Notes: generated by a model not told the origin, from the letters alone. Positions 8,086-17,553 are shown, counted from the stretch's first letter. The stretch is DNA of 64,000 nucleotides from Sulfurovum sp. UBA7648 (GCA_002483605.1 DLIG01000010.1:1-64000); one strand, 5' to 3'. Made by a program: numbers and translations.

Positions 8086-9780
8086 TTGCGATTTTTTGCT
8101 ATTTTACTAATATTTTTTACAATTATCAATGCCCAATCCTTTGACGGCAATATATCAAAAGAGATCAAAATTTCAATTGAAGATCATTTAAAAAGCAAAG
8201 ATGCCTTGCTGGTGCAAAATTTATATGTAAATACCGGATATACTCCTCTTTGGATTAATAATAATCAAAAAATGCAAGAATTATTATATGCCCTTAAAGA
8301 TCCTTTATTTAATTATAAAGAAAAAGATTTGGGCCAAAAAGAGATAGAAAAGCTTTTATTTATAATTGACAATAATGAAATCGATGACAAAATAGCACTA
8401 TATGCCAGACTTGATGTGGCACTTAGCAGCAGTTTTGTGCGCTTAGTTAAATTCATCTCTCAAGGCGATGTGGATTGGGAACTTGTACAAAAAAAGATCC
8501 AATCACTTAGATCTAGTGAAAATATTTACGGAGATTGGGAGATAACGCCCAATGATTTTCCTGATCAAAAAACTATGGCAATTGCGGTATTTAATGGGGA
8601 TATATACGGATATCTAAATTCTTTGTTGCCGCTGGATGAGAGATACAGATCTTTAGTTAATATATATAAAAAATATCGATATATGCAGCCATTTGCCGAG
8701 ATACCGTATAGCAATGATATATTACAGATCGGCAGCAATTCGCCTAGGGTGATGCTGCTCAAAAAACGGCTTCAAGATCTGGGCGATTATCCTGCTAATC
8801 TTACTATAGACAAAAACTTTGATTCTACACTATATAATGCTGTTTTGAGATATCAAAAAAGATATAATATAGAACAAACAGGTAAAGTGGATAATGTTAC
8901 GAATTATTATCTAAACCAACCTCTTTCAACTCATCTTCAAAGCATCGTGACCAATCTTGATAAAACAAAGATCTATCAAAAGAGATTAAGCGAAGAAAGG
9001 ATAGAGATCAATATCCCTTCGTATAGTTTTAAATATTTTAAAAACAATAGGCTTGCATTATCAGCAAATGCTATTGTGGGCCGGATAGATAGGCCTACAC
9101 CGATATTTAATGATTTTTTAGAATACCTTGTTCTAAACCCGACATGGACGGTTACTGATAATCTCATAAAAAAAGATCTTATCGGTGTTCTTAGAGAAAA
9201 TCCAAATTATTTGGCAGAAAATAATATCAGGGTATTTTCCAATAATGATGAAATTTCTATAGCGCCGGGCGAACTTGATATATATGAAAACAGTTCTACT
9301 AAAGTACCGTATAGATTTGTCCAAGATCCGGGTGATTTTAATGCGCTAGGCAGAGTAAAATTTATTTTTCCTAATCCATATGATGTTTATCTGCATGATA
9401 CGGACAACAAAGAGCTATTTAATAGACGCTACAGAATTTATAGCTCAGGATGCATGAGAATGCAAAAACCGCTGGAGCTTGCTGCTATGCTTTTAGAAAA
9501 TCATACGGGTGGCAAATACAGCACTTCATCTATACAAGAGATCTTGGATTCAAATAAAACTACGACCATCAAGCTCTCATCTGCTATACCTATTAACATA
9601 CTCTATTTTACAGTACATGAAGATGATGAACTTATCTATTTTGACTATGACGTATATATGTATGATCTAATTATCCAAGAATCGACTGAAGAGAATAGAA
9701 AAGAGTATTTCAAAACGCCTAAACAAAGAATGATCAGGGTAGAAAAAAATGCAAAAAGAGACAATAACCCTGCGCCGTAA
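8086..9780 (+). CDS. L,D-transpeptidase of the YcbB/LdtD type
   Basis: This enzyme makes 3-3 peptidoglycan cross-links or attaches proteins to peptidoglycan in the periplasm. The start is TTG at 8086, with AAAGG 8 nt upstream and an immediate signal peptide (RFFAILLIFFTIINAQS). An LdtD-type N-terminal scaffold domain spans about 25-210. A peptidoglycan-binding domain (GSNSPRVMLLKKRLQDLG) covers about 215-275. The YkuD catalytic domain covers about 300-480, with YLHDT and the active-site motif YSSGCMRM, where Cys is the nucleophile; SSGC rather than SHGC is typical of the LdtD subfamily. The 564-residue length fits the family. The gene stands alone, with a likely terminator downstream. Confidence 0.9.
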   Translation: MRFFAILLIFFTIINAQSFDGNISKEIKISIEDHLKSKDALLVQNLYVNTGYTPLWINNNQKMQELLYALKDPLFNYKEKDLGQKEIEKLLFIIDNNEIDDKIALYARLDVALSSSFVRLVKFISQGDVDWELVQKKIQSLRSSENIYGDWEITPNDFPDQKTMAIAVFNGDIYGYLNSLLPLDERYRSLVNIYKKYRYMQPFAEIPYSNDILQIGSNSPRVMLLKKRLQDLGDYPANLTIDKNFDSTLYNAVLRYQKRYNIEQTGKVDNVTNYYLNQPLSTHLQSIVTNLDKTKIYQKRLSEERIEINIPSYSFKYFKNNRLALSANAIVGRIDRPTPIFNDFLEYLVLNPTWTVTDNLIKKDLIGVLRENPNYLAENNIRVFSNNDEISIAPGELDIYENSSTKVPYRFVQDPGDFNALGRVKFIFPNPYDVYLHDTDNKELFNRRYRIYSSGCMRMQKPLELAAMLLENHTGGKYSTSSIQEILDSNKTTTIKLSSAIPINILYFTVHEDDELIYFDYDVYMYDLIIQESTEENRKEYFKTPKQRMIRVEKNAKRDNNPAP

Positions 9781-9783
9781 TTT

Positions 9784-9806
9784 AGTTTTTGGTTTTTGGT
9801 TTTTGG
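9784..9806. repeat. Short tandem GTTTTTG repeat
   Basis: Three consecutive copies of a GTTTTTG unit follow the transpeptidase stop codon. The tract is non-coding and probably slippage-generated. No function is apparent. Confidence 0.5.
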
Positions 9807-9859
9807 ATGCGGATGTGTTGTCACGTCAATACAAAAAACCGTAATATACAACGATGCGG

Positions 9860-9879
9860 ATTCCTGCAAAGGCAGGAAT
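9860..9879. repeat. REP-like palindrome ATTCCTGC-N4-GCAGGAAT
   Basis: The 8-bp arms are perfect around AAAG, followed by gacgg. The ATTCCTGC...GCAGGAATGACG layout resembles widespread intergenic palindromes found in many bacterial genomes. It lies between convergent genes. Confidence 0.5.
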
Positions 9880-9909
9880 GACGGAAATTTTTAAACAACC
9901 GCTCCTGTC

Positions 9910-9941
9910 ATGCAGAACTTAGTTCTGCATCTTTCTTTTTA
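9910..9941 (+). terminator. Rho-independent terminator after the L,D-transpeptidase gene
   Basis: ATGCAGAAC and GTTCTGCAT pair perfectly over 9 bp around TTA and are followed by CTTTCTTTTT on the plus strand. This is a good intrinsic terminator, although it begins 130 nt after the stop codon. Confidence 0.65.
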
Positions 9942-9988
9942 ACGCACAGATTGATTAATAGTTTCATTTTCTACAATTAAAAACAGTT

Positions 9989-10942
9989 TTAATTTTTACC
10001 CAATATATGAGTAACTATACGATACCCGTGGTTGAGAGCGATTGCTATACTGCCGCCGCTCTTAAATGCAATATCTCCGGCTATAAAAAGTCCTTCTATC
10101 TCTGTTTCGTAATTTTTATCAAAGATCGGTTCTCCTTTATCATCAAGGCGCACTGAACATTTTTTCAAAAAATCTACCGGCGTAGTACCGCCAAGAGCAT
10201 AAATGACCCTGTCAAATATCCCACTTGTGCCGTCTGTATAAATTACTTTGACTTTGCCGTGTTCATTTTCCAAACTATCAATATCAATACCAAGCTTTGG
10301 TGTTAGTTTTTTTTCAGAAACAAATTTATCAAACATCTCTATATTTGTAGGATTTGGACGGCTCAGTTTTGCTCCTCTATAACACAAAGCAACTTGATTG
10401 CTTTGACTAAGTTCACAGGCATATTCAACGGCACTATCTCCTCCTCCTACAACTAATATATTTTCATTATTACCGCATTTATCAAGATTGAAATTTACTT
10501 GCGTTTTAAGCGATGGCGGAATAATATAAGATGGTTTGTTTGGTTTGCCCATACGCCCAACTCCAATAACCACATTTCGTGCAAGAAAATTACCGCAATT
10601 TGTATAGACTTCAAAAATATCATTTGTTTTTATAACCTTATCAACTTCACAATTAAATTTTGCATCAATTAGATGATTGTCCAAAAGCGAATCAAAGTAA
10701 TCTATCGTGCTCTCTTTTGTACCATCAAAAAAATCTATATTTCCATCAAGAGCTACACTTTGGCCTTGCCAGTCTTTATCAACTCTTTTTTGATCCTTAT
10801 AAAATTTACGAATAGTTTGAGAGTGATTATCACTTTTTTCTACAAGAAGTACTTTTTCTACGCCTAAAACCTTAGATTCAACGGCTACTCCAATACCGCC
10901 TGGACCACCGCCTATTACTATAATATCATATACAGGAACCAT
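9989..10942 (-). CDS. TrxB-fold FAD/NAD(P)-dependent oxidoreductase
   Basis: This ~317-residue two-dinucleotide-fold flavoprotein has an FAD site (IIVIGGGPGGIG) near the N terminus, an NAD(P) site (ILVVGGGDSAVEYA) near 160, and the C-terminal FAD motif GLFIAGDIAFKSGGSIAIA. The redox-active CxxC of thioredoxin reductase is absent, so it belongs with YpdA/ferredoxin-NADP-reductase-like members of the family; the substrate is unknown. A TTG at 10945 is also in frame, but the ATG at 10942 has better spacing (8 nt) to AAGG. It is a single gene downstream of ruvC on the same strand, with a 180-nt gap. Confidence 0.8.
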   Translation of the reverse strand: MVPVYDIIVIGGGPGGIGVAVESKVLGVEKVLLVEKSDNHSQTIRKFYKDQKRVDKDWQGQSVALDGNIDFFDGTKESTIDYFDSLLDNHLIDAKFNCEVDKVIKTNDIFEVYTNCGNFLARNVVIGVGRMGKPNKPSYIIPPSLKTQVNFNLDKCGNNENILVVGGGDSAVEYACELSQSNQVALCYRGAKLSRPNPTNIEMFDKFVSEKKLTPKLGIDIDSLENEHGKVKVIYTDGTSGIFDRVIYALGGTTPVDFLKKCSVRLDDKGEPIFDKNYETEIEGLFIAGDIAFKSGGSIAIALNHGYRIVTHILGKN

Positions 10943-11121
10943 CAAACTAACCTTTTTTTACCAATTATAACATAATGTGTTGTTATTTTACATCATAATT
11001 TTTTTTTACACATTAAACTATTTTAATTTATCAAATAGCCAAAATATATTTGTAATATTTATCGTATCAAGATAATAAGGCTATTGATATTTAGTACATT
11101 TACAAGCCAAATAAGATCATA

Positions 11122-11598
11122 TTATCCCCTAAAACGTACTCTTTGGGCATGTGTAATAGCAATTGCCATAGCATCGGTAATATCAAGCGGTTTGATCTCT
11201 TTTTTAATATTAAGTAATTTCTTGGCCATAAAGGCTACTTGCTCTTTGGTAGCTTTTCCATTTCCGGTAACAGATTTTTTAACTTGAAGAGGTGTATATT
11301 CATAAAAATACCCTTTTTCTTGCAATATTTTTAAAGAGAGAGCCCCGCGAAACTGGGCTAACTTCAAAACAGTCTTTGGATTAAATGCATAAAATATATC
11401 CTCAATAGCAACTTCATCTATATCGTGGCTTTTAAAAATCACATCAATGCCCGATGAGAGCTCAATAATCTGCTCTTGAAGCGCCGAAGATTTTAATTTA
11501 AGCAAACCTGCTTCTATCAAAGAGATTTTCACACCATCTACTTCTAGTATACAATAGCCTAAATTACGGCTTCCGGGGTCAATTCCTAATATATTCAT
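11122..11598 (-). CDS. ruvC: Holliday junction endonuclease RuvC
   Basis: This 158-residue protein resolves Holliday junctions in the cytoplasm together with RuvAB. The catalytic acidic residues are visible in the usual places: D7 in ILGIDPGSRNLGY, the acidic residue in VAIEDIFYAFNPKTVLKLAQ, and the DITDAMAIAITHA segment near the C terminus. Length and order match the family. It is divergent from dnaA and shares the intergenic DnaA-box cluster with it, an arrangement typical of Campylobacterota. Confidence 0.95.
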   Translation of the reverse strand: MNILGIDPGSRNLGYCILEVDGVKISLIEAGLLKLKSSALQEQIIELSSGIDVIFKSHDIDEVAIEDIFYAFNPKTVLKLAQFRGALSLKILQEKGYFYEYTPLQVKKSVTGNGKATKEQVAFMAKKLLNIKKEIKPLDITDAMAIAITHAQRVRFRG

Positions 11599-11692
11599 TC
11601 ACACCTTTTTTCACATAGTGAATAATTTGATTCAACTGTTAAATATTGGCTATTTTAGCTAAAATTGGCTAAAATCATAAAAGTTATTCACA
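11595..11692. promoter_or_regulatory. oriC: Upstream half of oriC: DnaA-box cluster
   Basis: Four DnaA-box-like nonamers, all with the TTCAC core known for epsilonproteobacterial DnaA, lie between ruvC and dnaA: TCATTCACA (11595-11603, overlapping the ruvC start), TTTTTCACA (11607-11615), TTATTCACT on the minus strand (11617-11625) and TTATTCACA (11684-11692). An AT-rich stretch with two TTGGCTA direct repeats lies between them. The cluster probably also autoregulates dnaA. Confidence 0.75.
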
Positions 11693-11720
11693 TTAAGGTT
11701 TAAAACTATATAGGAGAATT

Positions 11721-13046
11721 ATGAATATTGGTGAAAAAATATTAAGCGAGCTAAAAAAAGAGATATCTGAAAATGATTACAATCAATATATAAAAAAATT
11801 ATCATACGACACAAAACACTCTAGAAGCGATATAGCTCATTTTAATGCTCCAAATCTCATTATAGCAAAGTGGATAAAGACAAAATATGAATTTCAGATC
11901 ACGCATCTTTTTGAGATCCATACTGGAATCAAGCCAAAATTGGAAATTTCAATAAAAACGAAAAAAACCAATGTAATTCAAAATATCAAAACGAGTCAAA
12001 GCGTTGAAAAAAATGTAGCAAAAACCAATTTTTTAAACCCATCACTTACTTTTGACAGCTTTATAGTAGGGAGTTCAAACCAATTTGCTTACACTGCTGC
12101 TAGAAGTGTAAGTGAAAAACTGGGTCAACTTTATAATCCTTTATTTTTATATGGAGGAGTAGGCCTTGGTAAAACACACCTTCTTCAAGCAATAGGCAAT
12201 GAACAAATTGCTTTGGGGAAAAATGTAGTTTATACTACTTTAGAGATGTTTATGAATAGTTTTACTTCTCATATCAGATCTCAGACCATGGATAGATTTC
12301 GTGAAAAATTTAGAGAATGTGATCTATTATTAATTGACGATATACAATTTATAAGCAGAAAAGAACAGACTCAAGAAGAATTTTTCCATACTTTTAATGA
12401 ACTTTATAATGCAAAAAAACAGATCGTTATCACCGCCGATAGGCCGCCAAATAAAATCGCAGGTCTTGTTGACAGGCTCAAAAGCCGTTTTGAATGGGGA
12501 CTAATGGCAGATATCCAACCCCCTGGACTTGAGACTAAAATAGAAATTATCAAGAAAAAATGCGAATTGGACAAAATCTCTTTGAATAATGATGTCGTGA
12601 ATTTTATTGCTACAAATATGGGCGATAATATACGAGAAATCGAAGGTACTATTATAAAACTCAATGCTTTAAGTTCGATCCTCAACCAAAAAATAACGCT
12701 TGAATTTGCAAAAAATACAATAAAAGACCAACTAAAAGAAAAAAAAGAAAATATTACAATTGATACCATAGCACAAATAGTCTCAAAAGAATTAAATGTC
12801 AAACCATCAGACATCAAATCTAAAAAACGAACACAAAATATAGTAAATGCCAGACGAATTATAATTTACCTTGCTAGGAATCTTACTCCTAACTCTATGC
12901 CTCAAATCGCTATGTACTTTGGCATGAAGGACCATACTGCAATTAGCCATTCTATGAAAAAGATCAATGAAATAATAGATGAAGACGAAAATTTCAAAGT
13001 GCTTTTAGAAGAGCTGTCAAATAAAATTCACTCCAAAGAAAATTGA
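11721..13046 (+). CDS. dnaA: Chromosomal replication initiator DnaA
   Basis: DnaA is the AAA+ initiator that binds and melts oriC. The 441 residues contain an N-terminal helicase-loading domain (1-~85), a short linker, the AAA+ domain from about 110 with Walker A GGVGLGKTHLL and Walker B LLLIDDIQF, and a C-terminal HTH domain with the DnaA signature region (MPQIAMYFGMKDHTAISHS). ATATAGGAGAATT precedes the ATG. DnaA-box clusters lie on both sides of the gene. Confidence 0.98.
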   Translation: MNIGEKILSELKKEISENDYNQYIKKLSYDTKHSRSDIAHFNAPNLIIAKWIKTKYEFQITHLFEIHTGIKPKLEISIKTKKTNVIQNIKTSQSVEKNVAKTNFLNPSLTFDSFIVGSSNQFAYTAARSVSEKLGQLYNPLFLYGGVGLGKTHLLQAIGNEQIALGKNVVYTTLEMFMNSFTSHIRSQTMDRFREKFRECDLLLIDDIQFISRKEQTQEEFFHTFNELYNAKKQIVITADRPPNKIAGLVDRLKSRFEWGLMADIQPPGLETKIEIIKKKCELDKISLNNDVVNFIATNMGDNIREIEGTIIKLNALSSILNQKITLEFAKNTIKDQLKEKKENITIDTIAQIVSKELNVKPSDIKSKKRTQNIVNARRIIIYLARNLTPNSMPQIAMYFGMKDHTAISHSMKKINEIIDEDENFKVLLEELSNKIHSKEN

Positions 13047-13083
13047 ATAAAAAAAAGATATAATACTAAAATTAGTGAGTTTA

Positions 13084-13182
13084 TGTGAAAAATTACCTTT
13101 AAAGTCAAAAAGGCTTTAAGCCCGAAAATTAGGGACGAGGTTTAGTTTTTCACTTTTTCATCGTCTATTACTACTAATACTA
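13084..13182. promoter_or_regulatory. oriC: Downstream half of oriC with DnaA-trio unwinding element
   Basis: The dnaA-dnaN gap holds TTTTTCACA on the minus strand (13084-13092) and TTTTTCACT on the plus strand (13146-13154). Eleven nt after the latter comes CTA-TTA-CTA-CTA-ATA-CTA (13165-13182). Its complement read 3'-5' is GAT-AAT-GAT-GAT-TAT-GAT, the DnaA-trio pattern, and it runs into AT-only DNA. Box, spacer, trio and AT-rich tract are in the order expected for strand opening. A bipartite origin flanking dnaA is known in Helicobacter and relatives. Confidence 0.75.
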
Positions 13183-13207
13183 TTTTATTTATAAATAAGG
13201 AGTGTTT

Positions 13208-14275
13208 ATGAAGATTAAAGTTCAAAAGCAAGTTATTGAATCTATCTTGATCAATTTGCAACCATTTTTGGAAAAAAAAGATGCCAGTCAAATAACTTCT
13301 CATATTTTCTTTGATGTTAATGACAATGAATGCGTCATAAAAGCTTGTGATCTTGAAATTGGACTTAGCATAAACACAAAACATATCATAGTAGAACAAG
13401 ACGGTAAATGTACTGCCAATGGTAAAAAACTTTTAGATATCATTCGTATTTTAAAAGACGATGAGATTACACTTGAAGTTTTAGATTCTTCATTGGTAAT
13501 CAAACAAAAACAATCAAAATTTAAACTTCCAATTTTTGATGCGACAAATTATCCTGCTTTCCCAAGTATAGAAAATAAACCTCAAATCACATTGGATTCT
13601 ATGCATCTTATACAAAGCTTGAAAAAAATCTCTCCCGCAATTGATACAAATAATCCAAAATTTGAATTAAACGGTGCACTGATAAATATCAAAAACAAAT
13701 CAACTGATATAGTAGGTACCGATACAAGAAGATTAGCCATAGCAACAATAGAAAATGAAAGTGAACAAGAACTTGCTTTGATAATTCCAAAGAAAGCTAT
13801 CTTGGAAATACAAAAATTATTTTTAGATCAAATAAACATCTACTACGATAATACAAATTTAATAATTACAAATCAAAATTATTATTTCTATACTCGTTTA
13901 ATTAATGGAAAATTCCCAGATTATGCAAGAATTATCCCTAATTCGATCAAATACTCTACAATTCTTCCAAAAAAAGAGATGGCTGAATCTATAAAAATGA
14001 TGACTACAATTTCACAAGATATTAAAATGTCTATTCATTCAAATATAATAATATTTCATTCTCTTAGCAGTGATAATGTAGAAGCAAAAACAGAATTAGA
14101 AGTAAATACCGGGATTCAAGAAAAATTTGAAATAAGTTTTAATAGCAAATATCTTTTAGATTTTATTTTTCAAAGTGATGAAGAAAAATTTGAAATGAAT
14201 TTCAACGAACCGAATCTTCCATTCGTGGTTAAAGATCAACAATTCATGACCATAATCATGCCAATAGTAATATAA
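13208..14275 (+). CDS. dnaN: DNA polymerase III beta sliding clamp
   Basis: This 355-residue processivity clamp forms a ring dimer on DNA and tethers the replicative polymerase. I chose ATG 13208 because AAGGAG (13197-13202) is 5 nt upstream; a GTG at 13202 lies within that ribosome binding site. Three clamp domains of about 120 residues are discernible (MKIKVQKQVIESI..., then from ~120, then from ~240). The C terminus IMPIVI is close to the usual M-P-M-R-L/V ending. pyrG follows 13 nt later. Confidence 0.95.
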   Translation: MKIKVQKQVIESILINLQPFLEKKDASQITSHIFFDVNDNECVIKACDLEIGLSINTKHIIVEQDGKCTANGKKLLDIIRILKDDEITLEVLDSSLVIKQKQSKFKLPIFDATNYPAFPSIENKPQITLDSMHLIQSLKKISPAIDTNNPKFELNGALINIKNKSTDIVGTDTRRLAIATIENESEQELALIIPKKAILEIQKLFLDQINIYYDNTNLIITNQNYYFYTRLINGKFPDYARIIPNSIKYSTILPKKEMAESIKMMTTISQDIKMSIHSNIIIFHSLSSDNVEAKTELEVNTGIQEKFEISFNSKYLLDFIFQSDEEKFEMNFNEPNLPFVVKDQQFMTIIMPIVI

Positions 14276-14288
14276 GGATTTAAAATTT

Positions 14289-15923
14289 ATGTCGACCAAT
14301 AAAACAAAATATATATTTATAACAGGAGGAGTACTTAGTTCGCTCGGTAAGGGAATTAGTGCAGCAAGTATAGCAACTCTATTAAAACATTCAGGATTTA
14401 AAATAGGAATTTTAAAACTTGATCCATATATCAACGTTGATCCTGGGACAATGAGCCCGCTTGAACATGGAGAAGTCTTTGTTACTAAAGATGGTGCTGA
14501 AACTGACTTGGACCTAGGACACTATGAGAGATTTATAGATACATCTTTGACCCAAAATAATAATTTTACTACAGGCCAAGTATATAAAACCGTCATTGAA
14601 AATGAAAGAAAAGGAAAATATTTAGGTAAAACCATCCAAGTAGTTCCACATATTGTTAATGAAATAAAAGAGAGAATATTTTTAGCCGGGCAAGGTAAAG
14701 ATATTTTGATTGTTGAACTCGGAGGTACTACTGGTGATATTGAAGGACTTCCATTTTTGGAGACTATTCGTCAAATAAAACACGAACTTGGAAAAAGCAG
14801 AGTTATGAATATTCATGTGACTTTGTTGCCTTATATAAAAGCAGCAGGTGAACTTAAAACGAAACCGACTCAACACTCTGTCCAAGAACTTAGACGCATA
14901 GGTATTGCTCCTCAAATGTTGATTTTGCGCGCAGAACAGCCTGTACCAAATGATCTTAAAAGAAAAATAGCATATAGTTGTGATGTTGATGAGGATAGTG
15001 TAATAGATGCAATCGATGCTGCTACTATTTATAAAGTGCCATTAAATTTTATGGCTCAAGAAATATTAAAACCTATATCAAAACAACTTGAATTAGGAGA
15101 GTTAAAACCGAACATGGATCAATGGATCAGTTTGGTTAATAAAATTATTATGCCTTCAACTGAAGTAAAAATAGCATTTGTAGGTAAATATTTAGACCTT
15201 AAAGAGTCATATAAATCGCTTACTGAAGCACTTATACATGCCGGAGCTAATCTTGATAGCCGGGTAATTATCAAATGGGTTGATAGTGAAAAGATCGAAG
15301 AAGAAGGAAGCGAAAAATTTTTACAAGATTGTGACGGTATTTTAGTAGCCGGCGGATTTGGTGAAAGAGGAGTTGAAGGTAAAATTGCTGCTATCAAATA
15401 TGCTAGAGAAAATAAAATTCCGTTTTTAGGAATTTGTCTTGGTATGCAGCTTGCTATTATTGAATTTGGAAGAAATGTACTTGGAATAAAAGATGCCAAT
15501 TCTGTAGAATTTGATCCGCAAACTCTAAACCCAATGATATATCTTATAGATGAGTTCATAGATGCGAGCGGTAAAAAACAGATAAGAACTACCAAATCAC
15601 CATTAGGCGGAACTCTAAGGCTTGGTGAGTATGAATGTCAAACATTAGAAGGCTCAAACCTGCGCAAAGCATACAATGAAGCTATAATTTATGAAAGACA
15701 TCGTCATAGATATGAAGCAAATCCAAAATATAGAGAAATGCTTGAAAAGAACGGTATGATAATTACCGGTGAATCAAATGGACTTATTGAAGCTGTTGAA
15801 GTAAAAGACCATCCTTGGTTTTTGGGTGTTCAGTTTCATCCGGAATTTACATCAAGATTACAGCATCCAAACCAATCTATACTAGCATTTGTAAAAGCTA
15901 GTATAGAACATAAAAATAAATAA
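14289..15923 (+). CDS. pyrG: CTP synthase
   Basis: CTP synthase converts UTP to CTP with glutamine as nitrogen donor. The N-terminal synthetase domain carries the P-loop GGVLSSLGKGISAAS and the LDPYINVDPGTMSP motif. The C-terminal class I glutamine amidotransferase domain (about 290-544) has the nucleophile elbow FLGICLGMQLA and the His/Glu motif VQFHPEFTS. At 544 residues it is full length. It lies directly behind dnaN, where gyrB is commonly found in this phylum. Confidence 0.98.
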   Translation: MSTNKTKYIFITGGVLSSLGKGISAASIATLLKHSGFKIGILKLDPYINVDPGTMSPLEHGEVFVTKDGAETDLDLGHYERFIDTSLTQNNNFTTGQVYKTVIENERKGKYLGKTIQVVPHIVNEIKERIFLAGQGKDILIVELGGTTGDIEGLPFLETIRQIKHELGKSRVMNIHVTLLPYIKAAGELKTKPTQHSVQELRRIGIAPQMLILRAEQPVPNDLKRKIAYSCDVDEDSVIDAIDAATIYKVPLNFMAQEILKPISKQLELGELKPNMDQWISLVNKIIMPSTEVKIAFVGKYLDLKESYKSLTEALIHAGANLDSRVIIKWVDSEKIEEEGSEKFLQDCDGILVAGGFGERGVEGKIAAIKYARENKIPFLGICLGMQLAIIEFGRNVLGIKDANSVEFDPQTLNPMIYLIDEFIDASGKKQIRTTKSPLGGTLRLGEYECQTLEGSNLRKAYNEAIIYERHRHRYEANPKYREMLEKNGMIITGESNGLIEAVEVKDHPWFLGVQFHPEFTSRLQHPNQSILAFVKASIEHKNK

Positions 15924-15943
15924 AAAATTTTACATATTTCATT

Positions 15944-15966
15944 CATTCCAAGTTTGAATTGGAATG
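15944..15966 (+). other. Inverted repeat overlapping the recJ start
   Basis: CATTCCAA and TTGGAATG form a perfect 8-bp stem around GTTTGAA. The right arm includes the annotated recJ ATG at 15964. There is no T-run after it, so it is not a classical pyrG terminator; in mRNA it could mask the recJ start codon. Confidence 0.5.
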
Positions 15967-17553
15967 AAAGGTTTAATCTCATTGCAAAAATTACCAAAAC
16001 TTACATTAGTAGAGATAGAAAATTATTTAAAAAAAAGATTTGAAGAAAGCGGCGGATTATTAAATCTATCTGATTTACCGCATCCATCTACTTTCAAAGA
16101 TATGGATAAAGCATGCAAGCGCATTGTAGCTGCAATTAACAATAGAGAAAAAATTATAATTGTAGGCGATTATGACGTAGATGGAGTTATATCTACTACT
16201 ATTCTCTCAGACTTTTTTGAATCTATAAAAGCAGATGTCAAATGGTTTATACCAAATAGATTTGAACATGGATATGGGCTTTCAACAAAAATACTATCAT
16301 ATATTCAAGAGTTTGACTTAATTATCACGGTTGATAACGGAATCACTGCTACTGATGTGGCTTCTTGGTGTTTGGAAAATAATAAGACCCTTATTATTAC
16401 CGATCACCATACTCCTCCAAAAAATTTACCAAATGCATTTGCAATCATTAATCCAAAGCAAGATGATTGTACATTTATATATCCGGATATTTGCGGTGCC
16501 ATGGTAGCATGGTATTTGATCGCAGGATTGAAAGAATATCTAAAATTAAAAATAAATTTAAAATCATATTTGGCTCTCGTAGCCATAGCTACAATTGCTG
16601 ATGTAATGCCGCTGCTTCATATCAACAGAGCTATTGTGATCGCAGGATTGAAAGAACTTAATAATTCTCAAAAACCTTTTGTAGCTGCTCTTAAAAATCA
16701 TCTTAGATCATCGAAATTTAAAAGTGATGATATTTCATTTTGGATAGCACCTATTTTAAATAGTGCAGGACGAATGAGCGATGCCTCGCAAGCTGTTTAT
16801 TTTTTAAAAAGTATTGATATGTCTGATGCATATGAAAAGTTGGCATATTTAGCGGATACAAATGAAAAACGTAAAATTATAGAAGAAGAGATTTCAAATC
16901 AAGCTAAAAATCAAATACTTAATCCTGATGGTTCGATCTTAATCATCAGAGGAGATGATTGGCACGAAGGGGTTTTGGGGATTGTAGCAACACGTATGGT
17001 AAGATTTTTTAAAAAACCTGCTATTGTTCTTAGTAAAAGCAAAGAAGGACTTCTCAAAGGCAGCGGAAGAAGTATAAAAGGCTTTGACTTGTTTGCATCA
17101 ATTGATCCACATAGAGATATAATAGAAAAGTTTGGCGGGCATCCTATGGCGATAGGCATTTCTCTAAAAGAAGACAAATTACAAGAATTCATAGATAAAC
17201 TACCAAATTATTATGAGATTTGTACAGATGATTCAGATAAAGCTTTAGGCGAGATAGAACTTGAATTAATCAATGATAAGCTTTTTGCACTCTTAGATAA
17301 TTTTGAGCCTTACGGCGAAGCAAATCCCCATTTGGTATTTGCATCTTCTAATATCAACATAAAAAGCGCTATTTCTATGGGTAAAAATAGTGAACATAGA
17401 CGATATCAAATATATCAAAACGGTAAAACAATAGAAGCTATACATTTTAATCCCATAAATCCACTAGAAATAAATGAATATGATAAAGTGTCATATATAA
17501 TACGAAAATCTATATTTAAAAATGTAGAAATATTACAATTATTGATTAAGTAG
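15964..17553 (+). CDS. recJ: Single-strand DNA 5'-3' exonuclease RecJ
   Basis: RecJ degrades single-stranded DNA 5' to 3' in recombination and mismatch repair. The DHH phosphoesterase motifs are visible: VGDYDVDGVIST, TVDNG, and TDHHTPP, plus the DHHA1 region with GSGRS and KFGGHPMAIG. At 529 residues it is close to other Campylobacterota RecJ proteins. The start is uncertain: ATG 15964 lacks a clear ribosome binding site, whereas AAAGG at 15967-15971 could serve the TTG at 15982, which would shorten the protein by six residues. Confidence 0.92.
   Translation: MKGLISLQKLPKLTLVEIENYLKKRFEESGGLLNLSDLPHPSTFKDMDKACKRIVAAINNREKIIIVGDYDVDGVISTTILSDFFESIKADVKWFIPNRFEHGYGLSTKILSYIQEFDLIITVDNGITATDVASWCLENNKTLIITDHHTPPKNLPNAFAIINPKQDDCTFIYPDICGAMVAWYLIAGLKEYLKLKINLKSYLALVAIATIADVMPLLHINRAIVIAGLKELNNSQKPFVAALKNHLRSSKFKSDDISFWIAPILNSAGRMSDASQAVYFLKSIDMSDAYEKLAYLADTNEKRKIIEEEISNQAKNQILNPDGSILIIRGDDWHEGVLGIVATRMVRFFKKPAIVLSKSKEGLLKGSGRSIKGFDLFASIDPHRDIIEKFGGHPMAIGISLKEDKLQEFIDKLPNYYEICTDDSDKALGEIELELINDKLFALLDNFEPYGEANPHLVFASSNINIKSAISMGKNSEHRRYQIYQNGKTIEAIHFNPINPLEINEYDKVSYIIRKSIFKNVEILQLLIK

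Noticed and set aside
15944..15966. Inverted repeat as the pyrG terminator
   Set aside because: No T-tract follows and the stem runs into the recJ start codon, so it is listed as an inverted repeat of uncertain function.
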